Below, piece by piece: positions 33,900 to 44,164 of a stretch of 64,000 nt of DNA. Below the pieces are notes generated by a model. The model saw only the letters and a list, made by a program, of their open reading frames with translations, did no database searches and was not told the DNA's origin. This stretch comes from Episyrphus balteatus. Its lineage: Eukaryota; Arthropoda; Insecta; Diptera; Syrphidae. The position numbers and the translations under genes are program-made. How positions within the stretch are numbered: the first letter of the stretch is position 1; every line of letters starts with the position of its first letter. Where the stretch lies: the NCBI RefSeq assembly GCF_945859705.1, contig NC_079135.1:111006288-111070287 (forward strand), read 5' to 3'.

Positions 33900-35596
33900 T
33901 CAAAAAGTGACTTAAACTTGACGCATCAAAGCGTGGCTTATACCAAAATTTGCCATTTGAGACCCTTGAATTAGTTGTGCCAATTTCAATTTTGTCGTTC
34001 ACTGTTTTCATTCAAATGTTTGACATTTTCCCAATTTGACATGAATTTACCAATTTTTACTTCAAAAAGTGACTTAAACTTGACGCATCAAAGCGTGGCT
34101 TATACCAAAATTTGCCATTTGAGACCCTTGAATTAGTTGTGCCAATTTCAATTTTGTCGTTCACTGTTTTCATTCAAATGTTTGACATTTTCCCAATTTG
34201 ACATGAATTTACCAATTTTTACTTCAAAAAGTGACTTAAACTTGACGCACCAAAGCGTGGCTTATACCAAAATTTGCCGTTCGAGACCCTCGAATTAGTT
34301 GTGGCATTTTCAATTTTGTCGCTCACTGTTTTCATTCAAATTGAGTGTTGTTCCGCTAACTTGACACGAATTTACCAAGTTTCGCTTAAAAAGTGGCTTA
34401 AACTTAACGCATCAAAGCGTGGCTTGCACCTGAATTTGTTGTTCGGGACCCTCGATTTAGTTGTACCAATTTCAATTTCGTCGTTCACTGTTTTCATTGA
34501 AAAGTGTGTTGTTTCGCTAACTTGACGTGTCAACTTAGCGAGGCACCCTCCAAAAAGTGGCTTAAACTTAACGCATCAAAGCGTGGCTTACACCTGAATT
34601 TGCCGTTCGGGACCCTCGAATTAGTTGTGCCATTTTCAATTTTGTCGCTAACTGTTTTCATTCAAATTTTTGACATTTTCCAAATTTGAAAAAAATTTAC
34701 CAATTTTCGCTTAAAAAGTGGCTTAAACTTAACGCATCAAAGCGTGGCTTATACCAAAATTTGCCGTTCGAGACCCTCGAATTAGTTGTGGCATTTTCAA
34801 TTTTGTCGCTCACTGTTTTCATTCAAATTGAGTGTTGTTCCGCTAACTTGACACGAATTTACCAAGTTTCGCTTAAAAAGTGGCTTAAACTTAACGCATC
34901 AAAGCGTGGCTTGCACCTGAATTTGTTGTTCGGGAGCCTCGATTTAGTTGTACCAATTTCAATTTTGTCGTTCACTGTTTTCATTGAAAAGTGTGTTGTT
35001 TCGCTAACTTGACGTGTCAACTTAGCGAGGCACCCTCCAAAAAGTGGCTTAAACTTAACGCATCAAAGCGTGGCTTACACCTGAATTTGCCGTTCGGGAC
35101 CCTCGAATTAGTTGTGCCATTTTCAATTTTGTCGCTAACTGTTTTCATTCAAATTTTTGACATTTTCCAAATTTGAAAAAAATTTACCAATTTTCGCTTA
35201 AAAAGTGGCTTAAACTTAACGCATCAAAGCGTGGCTTATACCAAAATTTGCCGTTCGGGACCCTCGAATTAGTTGTGCCATTTTCAATTTTGTCGCTAAC
35301 TGTTTTCATTCAAATTTTTGACATTTTCCAAATTTGAAAAAAATTTACCAATTTTCGCTTAAAAAGTGGCTTAAACTTAACGCATCAAAGCGTGGCTTAT
35401 ACCAAAATTTGCCGTTCGAGACCCTCGAATTAGTTGTGGCATTTTCAATTTTGTCGCTCACTGTTTTCATTCAAATTGAGTGTTGTTCCGCTAACTTGAC
35501 ACGAATTTACCAAGTTTCGCTTAAAAAGTGGCTTAAACTTAACGCATCAAAGCGTGGCTTGCACCTGAATTTGTTGTTCGGGACCCGCGATTTAGT
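33900..35596 (+). repeat. Tandem repeats, left foldback arm
   Basis: About ten units of ~160 bp, each with GTGGCTTAAACTTAACGCAT, CAAAGCGTGGCTTA and TTTTCAATTTTGTCGC. Two alternating subtypes (units with GACATTTTCC and units with GTTGTTCCGCTAACTTGAC) make a higher-order repeat of ~490 bp (34274-34689 resembles 34760-35176). Open frames of 60-108 residues here are repeat translations, not genes. Confidence 0.88.
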
Positions 35597-35604
35597 TACT
35601 TAAT

Positions 35605-35742
35605 AGCTGAGTTCCTTTGGCCTTAAGTATCTACTGCTATAAGTACTTCTGGTTGTATTCAACTCCATTTCTTCTATAGAAAAAATATCTTTGAATGGAT
35701 TAAGTATTAAAAAGTACTTTCCTGAGCCCAAAGGAACACAGC
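35605..35742. mobile_element. Short hairpin MITE (CCAAAGGAAC family), copy 3
   Basis: Ends AGCTGAGTTCCTTTGG and CCCAAAGGAACACAGC, about 138 bp. It has inner inverted AAGTAC/GTACTT blocks and is related to the copies at 14481 and 16850. It sits exactly at the boundary between the left arm and the central region of the foldback structure. Confidence 0.7.
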
Positions 35743-36219
35743 AAATGTTTTGGATGTATACATTCTAGAGTACGATACCGATTTCCTAGAGATAGGTATG
35801 TTGTAAGATATGATTCACTGCTAGTACTAGAAACTTTTTTTGGATGTACGGTGATGATGTGATGAAACGGATTTTCAGTGTTGTCAGTTGGTTATTTATT
35901 TTGTTGTTGTTGTTGTGATGTAATAGTTGAGCCAGCTTTTAATTGCGCCTTCTAGAACATTTAACAAAATTTTGATTAGTTGCTCATACAAAAGTATTTT
36001 TAAGCACTTACCAAAATAGTTTCACTTGCTAGTTGTGATCTAAGTCGAATTGGATGCCTTTATAACTTGAGTTTTCTGCTGCTGGTGACTACTACTCTCC
36101 GAAGCCGATTGTTAAACTTGATGTTATTCTGAATCCTTCCTGCGCCCTCAGCTGGCTAGCTGTTTCTGAATATAATTGGCGAAATCTTTTACTAAATTCA
36201 GTTATGAATAAGTTAGATG

Positions 36220-36644
36220 AGGAGCTCAGAACTAAAACGGCCTAACCCACATTTTCAAAAAAATCAAACTGAGTACACAGATCGAACCGCAATAAAACAA
36301 TTTATAATATAAAAATACATCCCCATTAAATTACATTAAATAGAGTTAAAATTAGAGCCAAAAACTTTTGTCACTCTAGTGGACGCCATTTTGGCTTCGG
36401 CGACAAAATTGCCTAAATCATTTATAGCAAATGTAGTTTCGGAATAAAAAAAATATCAGACCTTAGCCCAAAAGTGTAGCCAACACTCCTAACTAAAAAA
36501 AATTACAAACTAAGTATTGAATAATATTTTTTTTATAACTTTTACAAGCCAACAAAAAAGAAACCCTGAAAATATGATTTTCTTTAAACTCGTTTTTCTC
36601 AAAACGAAGTTTTGTGGGTTAGGCCGTTTTGGCGCTGAGCGCCT
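36220..36644. mobile_element. MITE in the foldback centre (AGGAGCTCAG..CTGAGCGCCT)
   Basis: Terminal inverted repeats AGGAGCTCAGAACTAAAACG and its diverged reverse complement ending at 36644; both extend to GGCCTAACCCAC/GTGGGTTAGGCC. Possible 5-bp duplication AGATG on each side (36215 and 36646). Non-coding. Confidence 0.65.
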
Positions 36645-36727
36645 CAGATGTGATGGGTGATTGTAGCTATAGCGCTTCTGGAGATGTTGAATGGATGTTG
36701 TTGGTGCACAAGTCGACGGAGGAATAT

Positions 36728-37012
36728 TTATATTGTATCTACGTTTGATGAATCGTTATTATCCTGGCGGCTTCCAGGGATTTTAGAAAAAGTTTCAATG
36801 CATACTGTTTGTGTGATCAGGTTAGCCTCGTTTCCTAAGTGTTCAACTTTGGATCCAATCAGAGCAATATCGAGTTCATTATGTACATAACCCTTATGGA
36901 GACGAGTATTCAAAAGTGGAGCTTCATAACGTGGATTGGTACCGACCAACAAAACTGCTTCGCTTCCTAAAAAGGTACAAAAATTTTTCGTTTTTATAAA
37001 ACTGTGAAACAT
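36728..37012 (-). pseudogene. ND-75: Captured fragment of NADH dehydrogenase 75-kDa subunit gene
   Basis: The frame contains SEAVLLVGTNPRYEAPLLNT, then LHKGYVHNELDIALIG and HLGNEANLI. This is the conserved molybdopterin-oxidoreductase-fold segment of the complex I 75-kDa subunit (NDUFS1/ND-75). A short intron with TTTTTAG acceptor precedes GAAGCGAAGC near 36967, and a GTAAG donor lies at about 37025, with possibly more exon sequence to 37110. Downstream the frame breaks: LEAARIIT-like sequence appears only after a shift near 36770, followed by stops. Only a small internal part of a ~730-residue protein is present, so it is a non-functional gene fragment inside a transposon, with intron retained, indicating DNA-level capture. 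Confidence 0.85.
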
Positions 37013-37309
37013 GATTTAAAAACTTACCAAGAATTCTTAAGATCAACAACAACAATTCACAGCAGCTTCCGACTCCATCCGCCAATTCAATTATGTTTCT
37101 AGCAGCATACATTTGTCTGGTGCCAGTATATTTTACCGCTAGACAAAAAGAGACAAAATTATACTCATGAAAAGAAGAACAATAAGATACTTTTGCTCTA
37201 TGGTCAGCTGTGGTGAATATCGAGGTGAATAAAATTGAAAATGAATGCGTTCAGCCAATTTCATATTGAAAAATATAAGTAATTTGAAACTTGGTAAATT
37301 CGTGTCAAA

Positions 37310-38480
37310 ATAGGAAACAGAAAAAATTGAAATTGGCACAACTAATTCGAGGGTCCCGAACGGCAAATTCAGGTGTAAGCCACGCTTTGATGCGTTAAGT
37401 TTAAGCCACTTTTTGGAGGGTGCCTCGCTAAGTTGACACGTCAAGTTAGCGAAACAACACACTTTTCAATGAAAACAGTGAACGACAAAATTGAAATTGG
37501 TACAACTAAATCGAGGCTCCCGAACAACAAATTCAGGTGCAAGCCACGCTTTGATGCGTTAAGTTTAAGCCACTTTTTAAGCGAAACTTGGTAAATTCGT
37601 GTCAAGTTAGCGGAACAACACTCAATTTGAATGAAAACAGTGAGCGACAAAATTGAAAATGCCACAACTAATTCGAGGGTCTCGAACGGCAAATTTTGGT
37701 ATAAGCCACGCTTTGATGCGTTAAGTTTAAGAAACTTTTTAAGCGAAAATTGGTAAATTTTTTTCAAATTTGGAAAATGTCAAAAATTTGAATGAAAACA
37801 GTTAGCGACAAAATTGAAAATGGCACAACTAATTCGAGGGTCCCGAACGGCAAATTCAGGTGTAAGCCACGCTTTGATGCGTTAAGTTTAAGCCACTTTT
37901 TGGAGGGTGCCTCGCTAAGTTGACACGTCAAGTTAGCGAAACAACACACTTTTCAATGAAAACAGTGAACGACGAAATTGAAATTGGTACAACTAAATCG
38001 AGGGTCCCGAACAACAAATTCAGGTGCAAGCCACGCTTTGATGCGTTAAGTTTAAGCCACTTTTTAAGCGAAACTTGGTAAATTCGTGTCAAGTTAGCGG
38101 AACAACACTCAATTTGAATGAAAACAGTGAGCAACAAAATTGAAATTGGCACAACTAATTTGAGGGTCTCAAACGGCAAATTTTGGTATAAGCCACGCTT
38201 TGGTGCGTCAAGTTTAAGTCACTTTTTGAAGTAAAAATTGGTAAATTCATGTCAAATTGGGAAAATGTCAAACATTTGAATGAAAACAGTGAACGACAAA
38301 ATTGAAATTGGCACAACTAATTCAAGGGTCTCAAATGGCAAATTTTGGTATAAGCCACGCTTTGATGCGTCAAGTTTAAGTCACTTTTTGAAGCAAAAAT
38401 TGGTAAATTCATGTCAAATTGGGAAAATGTCAAAAATTTGAAAGAAAACAGTGAACGACAATTTGAAATTGGCACAACTA
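37310..38480 (-). repeat. Tandem repeats, right foldback arm
   Basis: The inverse of the left-arm array with fewer units (about seven). The same two subtypes appear in reverse order. The arms therefore differ in copy number, as expected if each array expands or contracts independently. Confidence 0.88.
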
Positions 38481-39106
38481 ATTAACAACTAATTAACGGC
38501 AAATTCCCTCATACTTAGTTTTCCAAAAAAAAAATTGTTTAGAGATGGTGTTTCGCTAGGTTGATATCAAGTTAGCGAAACAACATATTTTCCTATGAAA
38601 TCAATGAGCGACAAAATCGAAATTATCACAACTAATTAACGACTAATTAACGGCAAATTCCGGCATACTCAAGTTTTCAAAAAGACCTTTTTTAAGAGTT
38701 GTTGTTTCGCTAAGTTGATATCAAGTTAGCGAAACATCAAAAATATATATGAAAACAATGAACGACAAAATCAAAATTACCACAACTAATTAACGACTAA
38801 ATAACGGCAAATTATGCACCTAGTCCCGTTTGGATCAGTGATGGGTGTTTCGCTAAGTTGACACTCATCAATTTTTTTGAATCCAACATGGATGCCATGG
38901 CCATATGAAAATTTTTGTTTGCATCCAACATGGATGTAATGGCCTTCCCACTTCGGAGTTAAAATAAAAAAAAAAAACAAAAGCAACATTTTTGATAGAC
39001 AGCTGCCAAAGTATATGTACAGTGGTGCCAAATGTTTGCATGGATTTCAAAAATCCCGATGTCGTTTTTTTGCACAAAATCTATATAGATAAACAAAAAA
39101 ACACAC

Positions 39107-40690
39107 CTATTAAAGCCATAACTTTCAATGACCTAAAAAGTGAAAAAGTGGGAAATTTACAAAAGTAAAAATTTTTTAATTCTTTCTATGGCTATTTGTT
39201 TTTGGAAAAAACTACAAAAATTGTTTTTGAAACCAAAAAAAAAGCATTCTGCATCATTATTTTTAATTTTTTACCGACTTCCAAAAATTCTGTATTTTTT
39301 TTTGTTTGTTACCTCATAACTTTGGACTGAGTGAACCAATTTTGATAATTCTTTTTGTATTGGATAGCTGTTGGCTGCAATGTGGTCCCATTTCAATTTC
39401 CATCAGTTCTGGCAATAGGAACTATTAGAAAACCCATAAAACCCAGTTTTAGCCATGGAAGTCGATTTTTTTGTTTGATAAAAATGATTATGTATTCGGA
39501 AAAACTGTCACAAAATGAGTTTGAAAATTTTCACTTTTCGACTTTTTGCAAAAAGTGGCCCTTGTAGTTAACGGCCATATTATTCACTCTGGATTTAGTT
39601 TGGATTGAAGTTAACTTTAAATCCAATCACTTAAATCTGAATTTTATAAATCGAAGGATTTAATTTTTTGTTCATATTATTCACTCAAAAAAAAATTATG
39701 TGATTAATCAATAATTTTTGTATAATTTGCATTTATCTCTATTATTCCTTCACAAAATACTTGACAAAACAACTGAACACTGTGAAAATGAATTTTACAT
39801 CTGGATTTATAAAGTTAAACAGACCTCCAGAGAGCAGTTTAAATTTGTTTGGATTTAACGAGATTGGATTTAAAAAATTGGATTTAAGATTGAATTTAAG
39901 TAGTGAATATTATGGACTTGGATTTATTTTTTGACATTTGACATTCTTTACATCCAGATGTATTTTTTAAACTAGTGAATAATATGGCCGTTAAGACTTA
40001 AGGCTTAACTACATTGGCTCAAAAAGTGAAAAAGTACAAAAGTGAAAATTTTCAAACGCATTTTTGTATAGTTTTTCGGCCTGAAAAATTAAAACAAATG
40101 ATGCAGAAAGCTTATTTTTTGGTCAAATAAACAATTTGTATACTTTTTTTCACAAAACAATTGTGATAGCCAGAAAAAAAAATCTTTTCACTTTTGTACT
40201 TTTTGAAAAAGTGGTGTATGTAGTTAAGCCTTTAAGGCTTAACTACATACACCACTTTTTGAAAAAGTACAAAAGTGAAAATATTTTTTTTCTCGCAAAC
40301 GCAATTTTTTTGTAAAAAAGAGTATACACAATGTTTTTTGGACGAAAAAATAAGCCTTTTGCATCATTTGTTTTTATTTCCGAGCCCAAAAAACTATTCA
40401 AAAATGAGTTTGAAAATTTTCACTTTTGTACTTTTTCACTTTTTGAGCCAATGTAGTTAAGGCTTTAACTACATACACCACTTTTTGAAAAAGTACAAAA
40501 GTGAAAATATTTTTTTTCTGGCTAGCGCAATTGTTTTGTGAAAAAGAGTATATAAATTGTTTATTAGACAAAAAAATAAGCTTTCTGCATCATTTGTTTT
40601 AATTTTTCAGGCCGAAAAACTCTTTTTCACAAAACAATTGCGCTAGCCAGAAAAAAAATATTTTCACTTTTGTACTTTTTCAAAAACTTT
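39107..40690. repeat. Nested array of TTAA-flanked MITEs (ACTTTTTGAAAAAGT family)
   Basis: At least three copies of a ~230-bp unit with ends TTAACTACATACACCACTTT or TTAACTACATTGGCTC, and inner ACTTTTTGAAAAAGTACAAA. They lie at about 40000-40230, 40230-40462 and 40460-40690 (last one truncated), back to back, so each junction is itself palindromic (TAGTTAAGCC/GGCTTAACTA at 40222-40243). A diverged copy at 39107-39571 is interrupted by a segment (39276-39470) that also occurs inverted in the hAT element (41283-41480). Confidence 0.75.
39572..39990. mobile_element. MITE with TTAA target duplication (piggyBac-type)
   Basis: Ends CGGCCATATTATTCACT and AGTGAATAATATGGCCG, each bounded outside by TTAA (39568-39571 and 39991-39994). 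TTAA duplication is the hallmark of the piggyBac superfamily. 419 bp, composed of repeated GGATTTA/TAAATCC motifs, no coding capacity. Confidence 0.85.
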
Positions 40691-40915
40691 GTCGCAGCTA
40701 CAAACAGGCAGGTTCTTCAATCAAAATAGTACTCAAACAGATCTTATGTCGTTTTCTATTGACTTTTGAGATTTTTGTGTAAAATTCTCAGATTTTCCAC
40801 TGCAAATAGAATATGAAATCTAGTTTTGTAATTGTGTGTGAAATCTGTGCGTATAAAAAAAATAAAACAACAACAAATGTTCAGACAAATGTCAAGCAGA
40901 GGAGTGTGTGTGAAA

Positions 40916-42154
40916 CAGTGGCGTAGATAGCTTTTTGCTAAGGGGGGGGATAGATCTAGTTCGCAAATTTTTGTTTATGTTTTAATAATGCTTCTTTGTA
41001 TTGTTTTTATTCTCTTTAAATTGGAGAAAGTTCTTTCGGTAGTTGACGTAGAAACCAGCAGTGTAGCTAATATCTTTAATAAAATATAAATACCATAACA
41101 ACTTTTTTCGGTGCAGCTTTCGAGCGCTTTCAATGAGTTCATAGAGGAAGTATTTTTCTTTCAAAATTTTTTTGTAAAAATTTCATATTTTTTCCAACTT
41201 GGCACTAGAACAAAAATTGTGACTAATATTTCTATAGTAAGTTGGAATAGGTGATCCCGTACATGATCGTATTTTTTTTATTAAAAAAACAAAACCGACT
41301 TCCATGGATCAAAACTGGGTTTTATGGTTTTTCTAATAGTACTGAACAGGCACCAGTTTTTCAATACCTACAAAAAGAATTATCAAAACTGGTTCACTCG
41401 GTCCAAAGTTATGAGGTGACAAACACAAAAAAAAGTACAGACGAATTGAATAACTCCTCCTTTTTGGAAGTCGGTAAAACAGTTAGGAAATCCCGATTGT
41501 TTAAATAATATTTCCTTCTTGGATGAAAACTATAAGGAAATCTTATTGTTTTTGTTCAATTTTATGTGGTCTAGTTTTTGGTAAAACTCAACAGTTTCAT
41601 TAAATTTTTTAGCTGCTTTGTCTATTTCAGACGAAGAATCCTTAGAAGGAACCGAAAACCCTTCTAGTGTGTTTTCATGGTTTGTACATTTTTCTCCAAG
41701 GCCCATTACATAGAAATCGAGAAAAAGATTGAAAACAGTAACACGAAAATATTCTTTGCTGTACTTTGAACCGAAGGGTTCGAACGATTCTTTTGTCGCT
41801 TCACTATTCTCTTATGTTTAACGCCTATGTCAAGGATTTCAGCTAATTTTTCCCATATACAAAAAACTTTCGAAAATGAGTCTGCCCGTTTAATTTTTAG
41901 TTGATCCCTTAAATCTTTAGCGAGCTCCATTGCTTGGACCAAGTCTAAATTCACTCTTTGAAACACCGACTTAATGGCAACGAAAGTTGGTAAACCATAT
42001 TTATAACCTTTAAGCTAATCAAGAACTCGAAATCCATAGCGTTTTTTTTTTCAAAGTGCACTTCTTCAACTTATTTATTCATGACTGTTTATATCGATCC
42101 CAATGGGGGGGGATATATCCCCCTGATCCCCCCCCCCCCCTATCTACGCCACTG
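40916..42154 (-). mobile_element. Defective hAT transposon (ZMYM1/DUF4371-type transposase relic)
   Basis: Terminal inverted repeats CAGTGGCGTAGATAG (40916) and CTATCTACGCCACTG (ending 42154), with a perfect 8-bp target duplication GTGTGAAA at 40908-40915 and 42155-42162. Both are hAT hallmarks. On the minus strand, 41966-41706 encodes a transposase segment (LDLVQAMELAKDLRDQLKIK, FCIWEKLAEILDI, RQKNRSN). About 41070-40985 encodes the C-terminal dimerisation motif TSTTERTFSNLKRIKT in another frame. The N-terminus and most of the catalytic middle are missing and a foreign repeat sits at ~41237-41500, so it is non-autonomous. Runs of G and C adjoin both termini. Confidence 0.92.
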
Positions 42155-42370
42155 GTGTGAAAGTGGGTGTGTTTGTATGCGTGAATCTTGATAAAAATCC
42201 AGAATCAGATTCTTGAATCTCAGATTCATTTTTTTGTCATTTTTTTGAATCTCAAGACGCAAATAGATCATGAAATCTGAGATTTGTCCACTATTTCCCC
42301 TCTTCACCCCCCCTTTCAGCTGTCAAATTCACAAATCTCATTCTGAGATTCGTCAATAGAAAACGACATT

Positions 42371-43978
42371 AGGTCTGTTTGGGTACTGCCTAAAACAGAA
42401 ATATTTCAACTTTTTTCAACTTTTTTAACCCAATTCCTGTTTGGGTACTCTGAAATAGTACATTTTTTCACAAAAAAGATGGCCGCGAGAGAGAAAAAAA
42501 TTTCCCCTTCTTGCGAATTTCTGCCCAAAAAATTTCATCGAACAAAAATCTGAAATCTGTCAAAAGGTAGTGCTTTCTCTGTTTTTCTTTATTTGTTCTT
42601 GTCGCACAACATAAAGAAAACAAACTACAAACATGGTGGCGTGGATTTTTTTCTTGTTTTTTTTTTATTTATTTCGTTTTAGTGATGTAATGCTCAAAAC
42701 AAATTAATATTTTATGAACAAAATAATAAAAAAAGTGTTTCAAAAATAAAACAAAGTGTTTTTAATATTATTCATTTCTTTTTTTTTTTTATTTGTGTTT
42801 ACATTTTTTAATGCACAAAACAAAGTACAAATCATGGCGATGTGGCTATGTTTTGTGTTTTTATTTTTATTTTTTTGTGTTTTAATGGTTAAGAAGTGCT
42901 TTATTTTATAAATGATTTATGAAAAAATGAATAAAAAAGTGTTTGTAAAACAAAACAAAATGTTTTGATATTTTTCCTTTCTTTATTTTTTTTTTCAATT
43001 GGTGTTGTTGTTTACATTTTTGTTGTTGTAGAAAAAGTAGCAGAAAATTTTGTGCCAAAAGCGTTTGGGTACTTTTACACAAGGTCTGTTTGGGTTCTTT
43101 TTGCACAAAAATATGAAACCTGTCAAATTTTAAGGAGTGGGGATGAAATTCTCTCAGAGAAAGAAAAATTGTGTAAAAGTACCCAAACGCTTTTGGCACA
43201 AAATTTTCTGCTACTTTTTCTACAACAACAAAAATGTAAACAACAACACCAATTGAAAAAAAAAAAAATAAAGAAAGGAAAAATATCAAAACATTTGTTT
43301 TGTTTTACAAACACTTTTTTTTATTCATTTTTTCATATAAATCATTTATAAAATAAAGCACTTCTTAACCATTAAAACACAAAAAATAAAAATAAAAACA
43401 CAAAACATAGCCACATCGCCATGTTTGTACTTTGTTTTGTTCATTAAAAAATGTAAACACAAATTAAAAAAAAAAAGAAATGAATAATATTAAAAACACT
43501 TTGTTTTATTTTTGAAACACTTTTTTTAGTATTTTGTTCATAAAATATTAATTTGTTTTGAGCATTACATCACTAAAACGAAATAAATAAAAAAAAAAAA
43601 CAAGAAAAAAAATCCACGCCACCATGTTTGTAGTTTGTTTTCTTTATGTTGTGCGACAAGAACAAATAAAGAAAAACAGAGAAAGCACTACCTTTTGACA
43701 GATTTCAGATTTTTGTTCGATGAAATTTTTTGGGCAGAAATTCGCAAGAAGGGGAAATTTTTTTCTCTCTCGCGGCCATCTTTTTTGTGAAAAAATGTAC
43801 AATTTCAGAGTACCCAAACAGGAATTGGGTTAAAAAAGTTGAAAAAAGTTGAAATATTTCTGTTTTAGGCAGTACCCAAACAGACCTACAATTTTTCTTT
43901 CTCTGAGAGAATTTCATCCCCACTCCTTAAAATTTGACAGGTTTCATATTTTTGTGCAAAAAGAACCCAAACAGACCT
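42371..43978. mobile_element. Large palindromic element with TA-flanked GGTCTGTTTGGG ends
   Basis: 42371-43887 is a nearly perfect palindrome centred near 43129, with arms of about 700 bp. The ends are AGGTCTGTTTGGGTACTGCC and its inverse. A second end copy closes at 43978 (GAACCCAAACAGACCTA), mirrored at 43083 in the centre, so one element copy seems nested in another. TA flanks 42371 and 43978, suggesting a mariner-type target. Because of symmetry both strands show the same ~127-residue frame (42965-43351 and 43289-42906); these are not genes. Confidence 0.85.
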
Positions 43979-44164
43979 ATTATTAATTCCTCTTCATTTT
44001 GACAGATTTGCAAAATTTCCCTTTTCACCGGTGGCCACCTGTCACAAACTTCAAAATTTTTATTTATTGTCATGTCTGTAGAAAAAAATTTATAAAATCG
44101 TTTCGCATGTAAAATGTTTTGTTATTTGGTCTTTTAATAAAATCTTATTTACAAAATTTAAACA

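Larger units (their letters stand above)
32816..39109. mobile_element. Giant foldback (inverted-repeat) structure, ~6.3 kb
   Basis: The outer ends are inverted copies: TAGGTGTGTTTTTTTGTTTA and TCTATATAGATTTTGTGCAA at 32816-32855 against 39065-39109. The main arms are about 33422-35596 and 37283-38872. Their order mirrors exactly: CACCCATCACTGATCCAAAC, then three hairpin blocks built on GTTTCGCTAA..TTAGCGAAAC, then ~160-bp tandem repeats. The centre (35597-37282) is unique and holds a 138-bp MITE, a 425-bp MITE and a fragment of the ND-75 gene. No transposase is present. Drosophila FB elements have this kind of architecture, but I do not recognise this sequence. Confidence 0.85.

Noticed and set aside
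37124..37462. 107-residue minus-strand frame next to the ND-75 fragment as a continuation of that gene
   Set aside because: Its N-terminal part is repeat-arm sequence and the rest has no complex I similarity that I can see.
34274..38179. Repeated 60-108-residue frames (LKLNASKRGLHLNL..) on both strands
   Set aside because: They are translations of the ~160-bp tandem repeats in the foldback arms, identical from unit to unit with no independent protein signature.
33422..38872. Tandem/palindromic repeats as a CRISPR-like array
   Set aside because: Unit lengths of ~160 bp without unique spacers, in a eukaryotic genome, on mirrored arms: a transposon structure.
42906..43351. Two ~127-residue hydrophobic frames on opposite strands
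   Set aside because: Mirror images caused by the palindrome, low complexity, no family resemblance.
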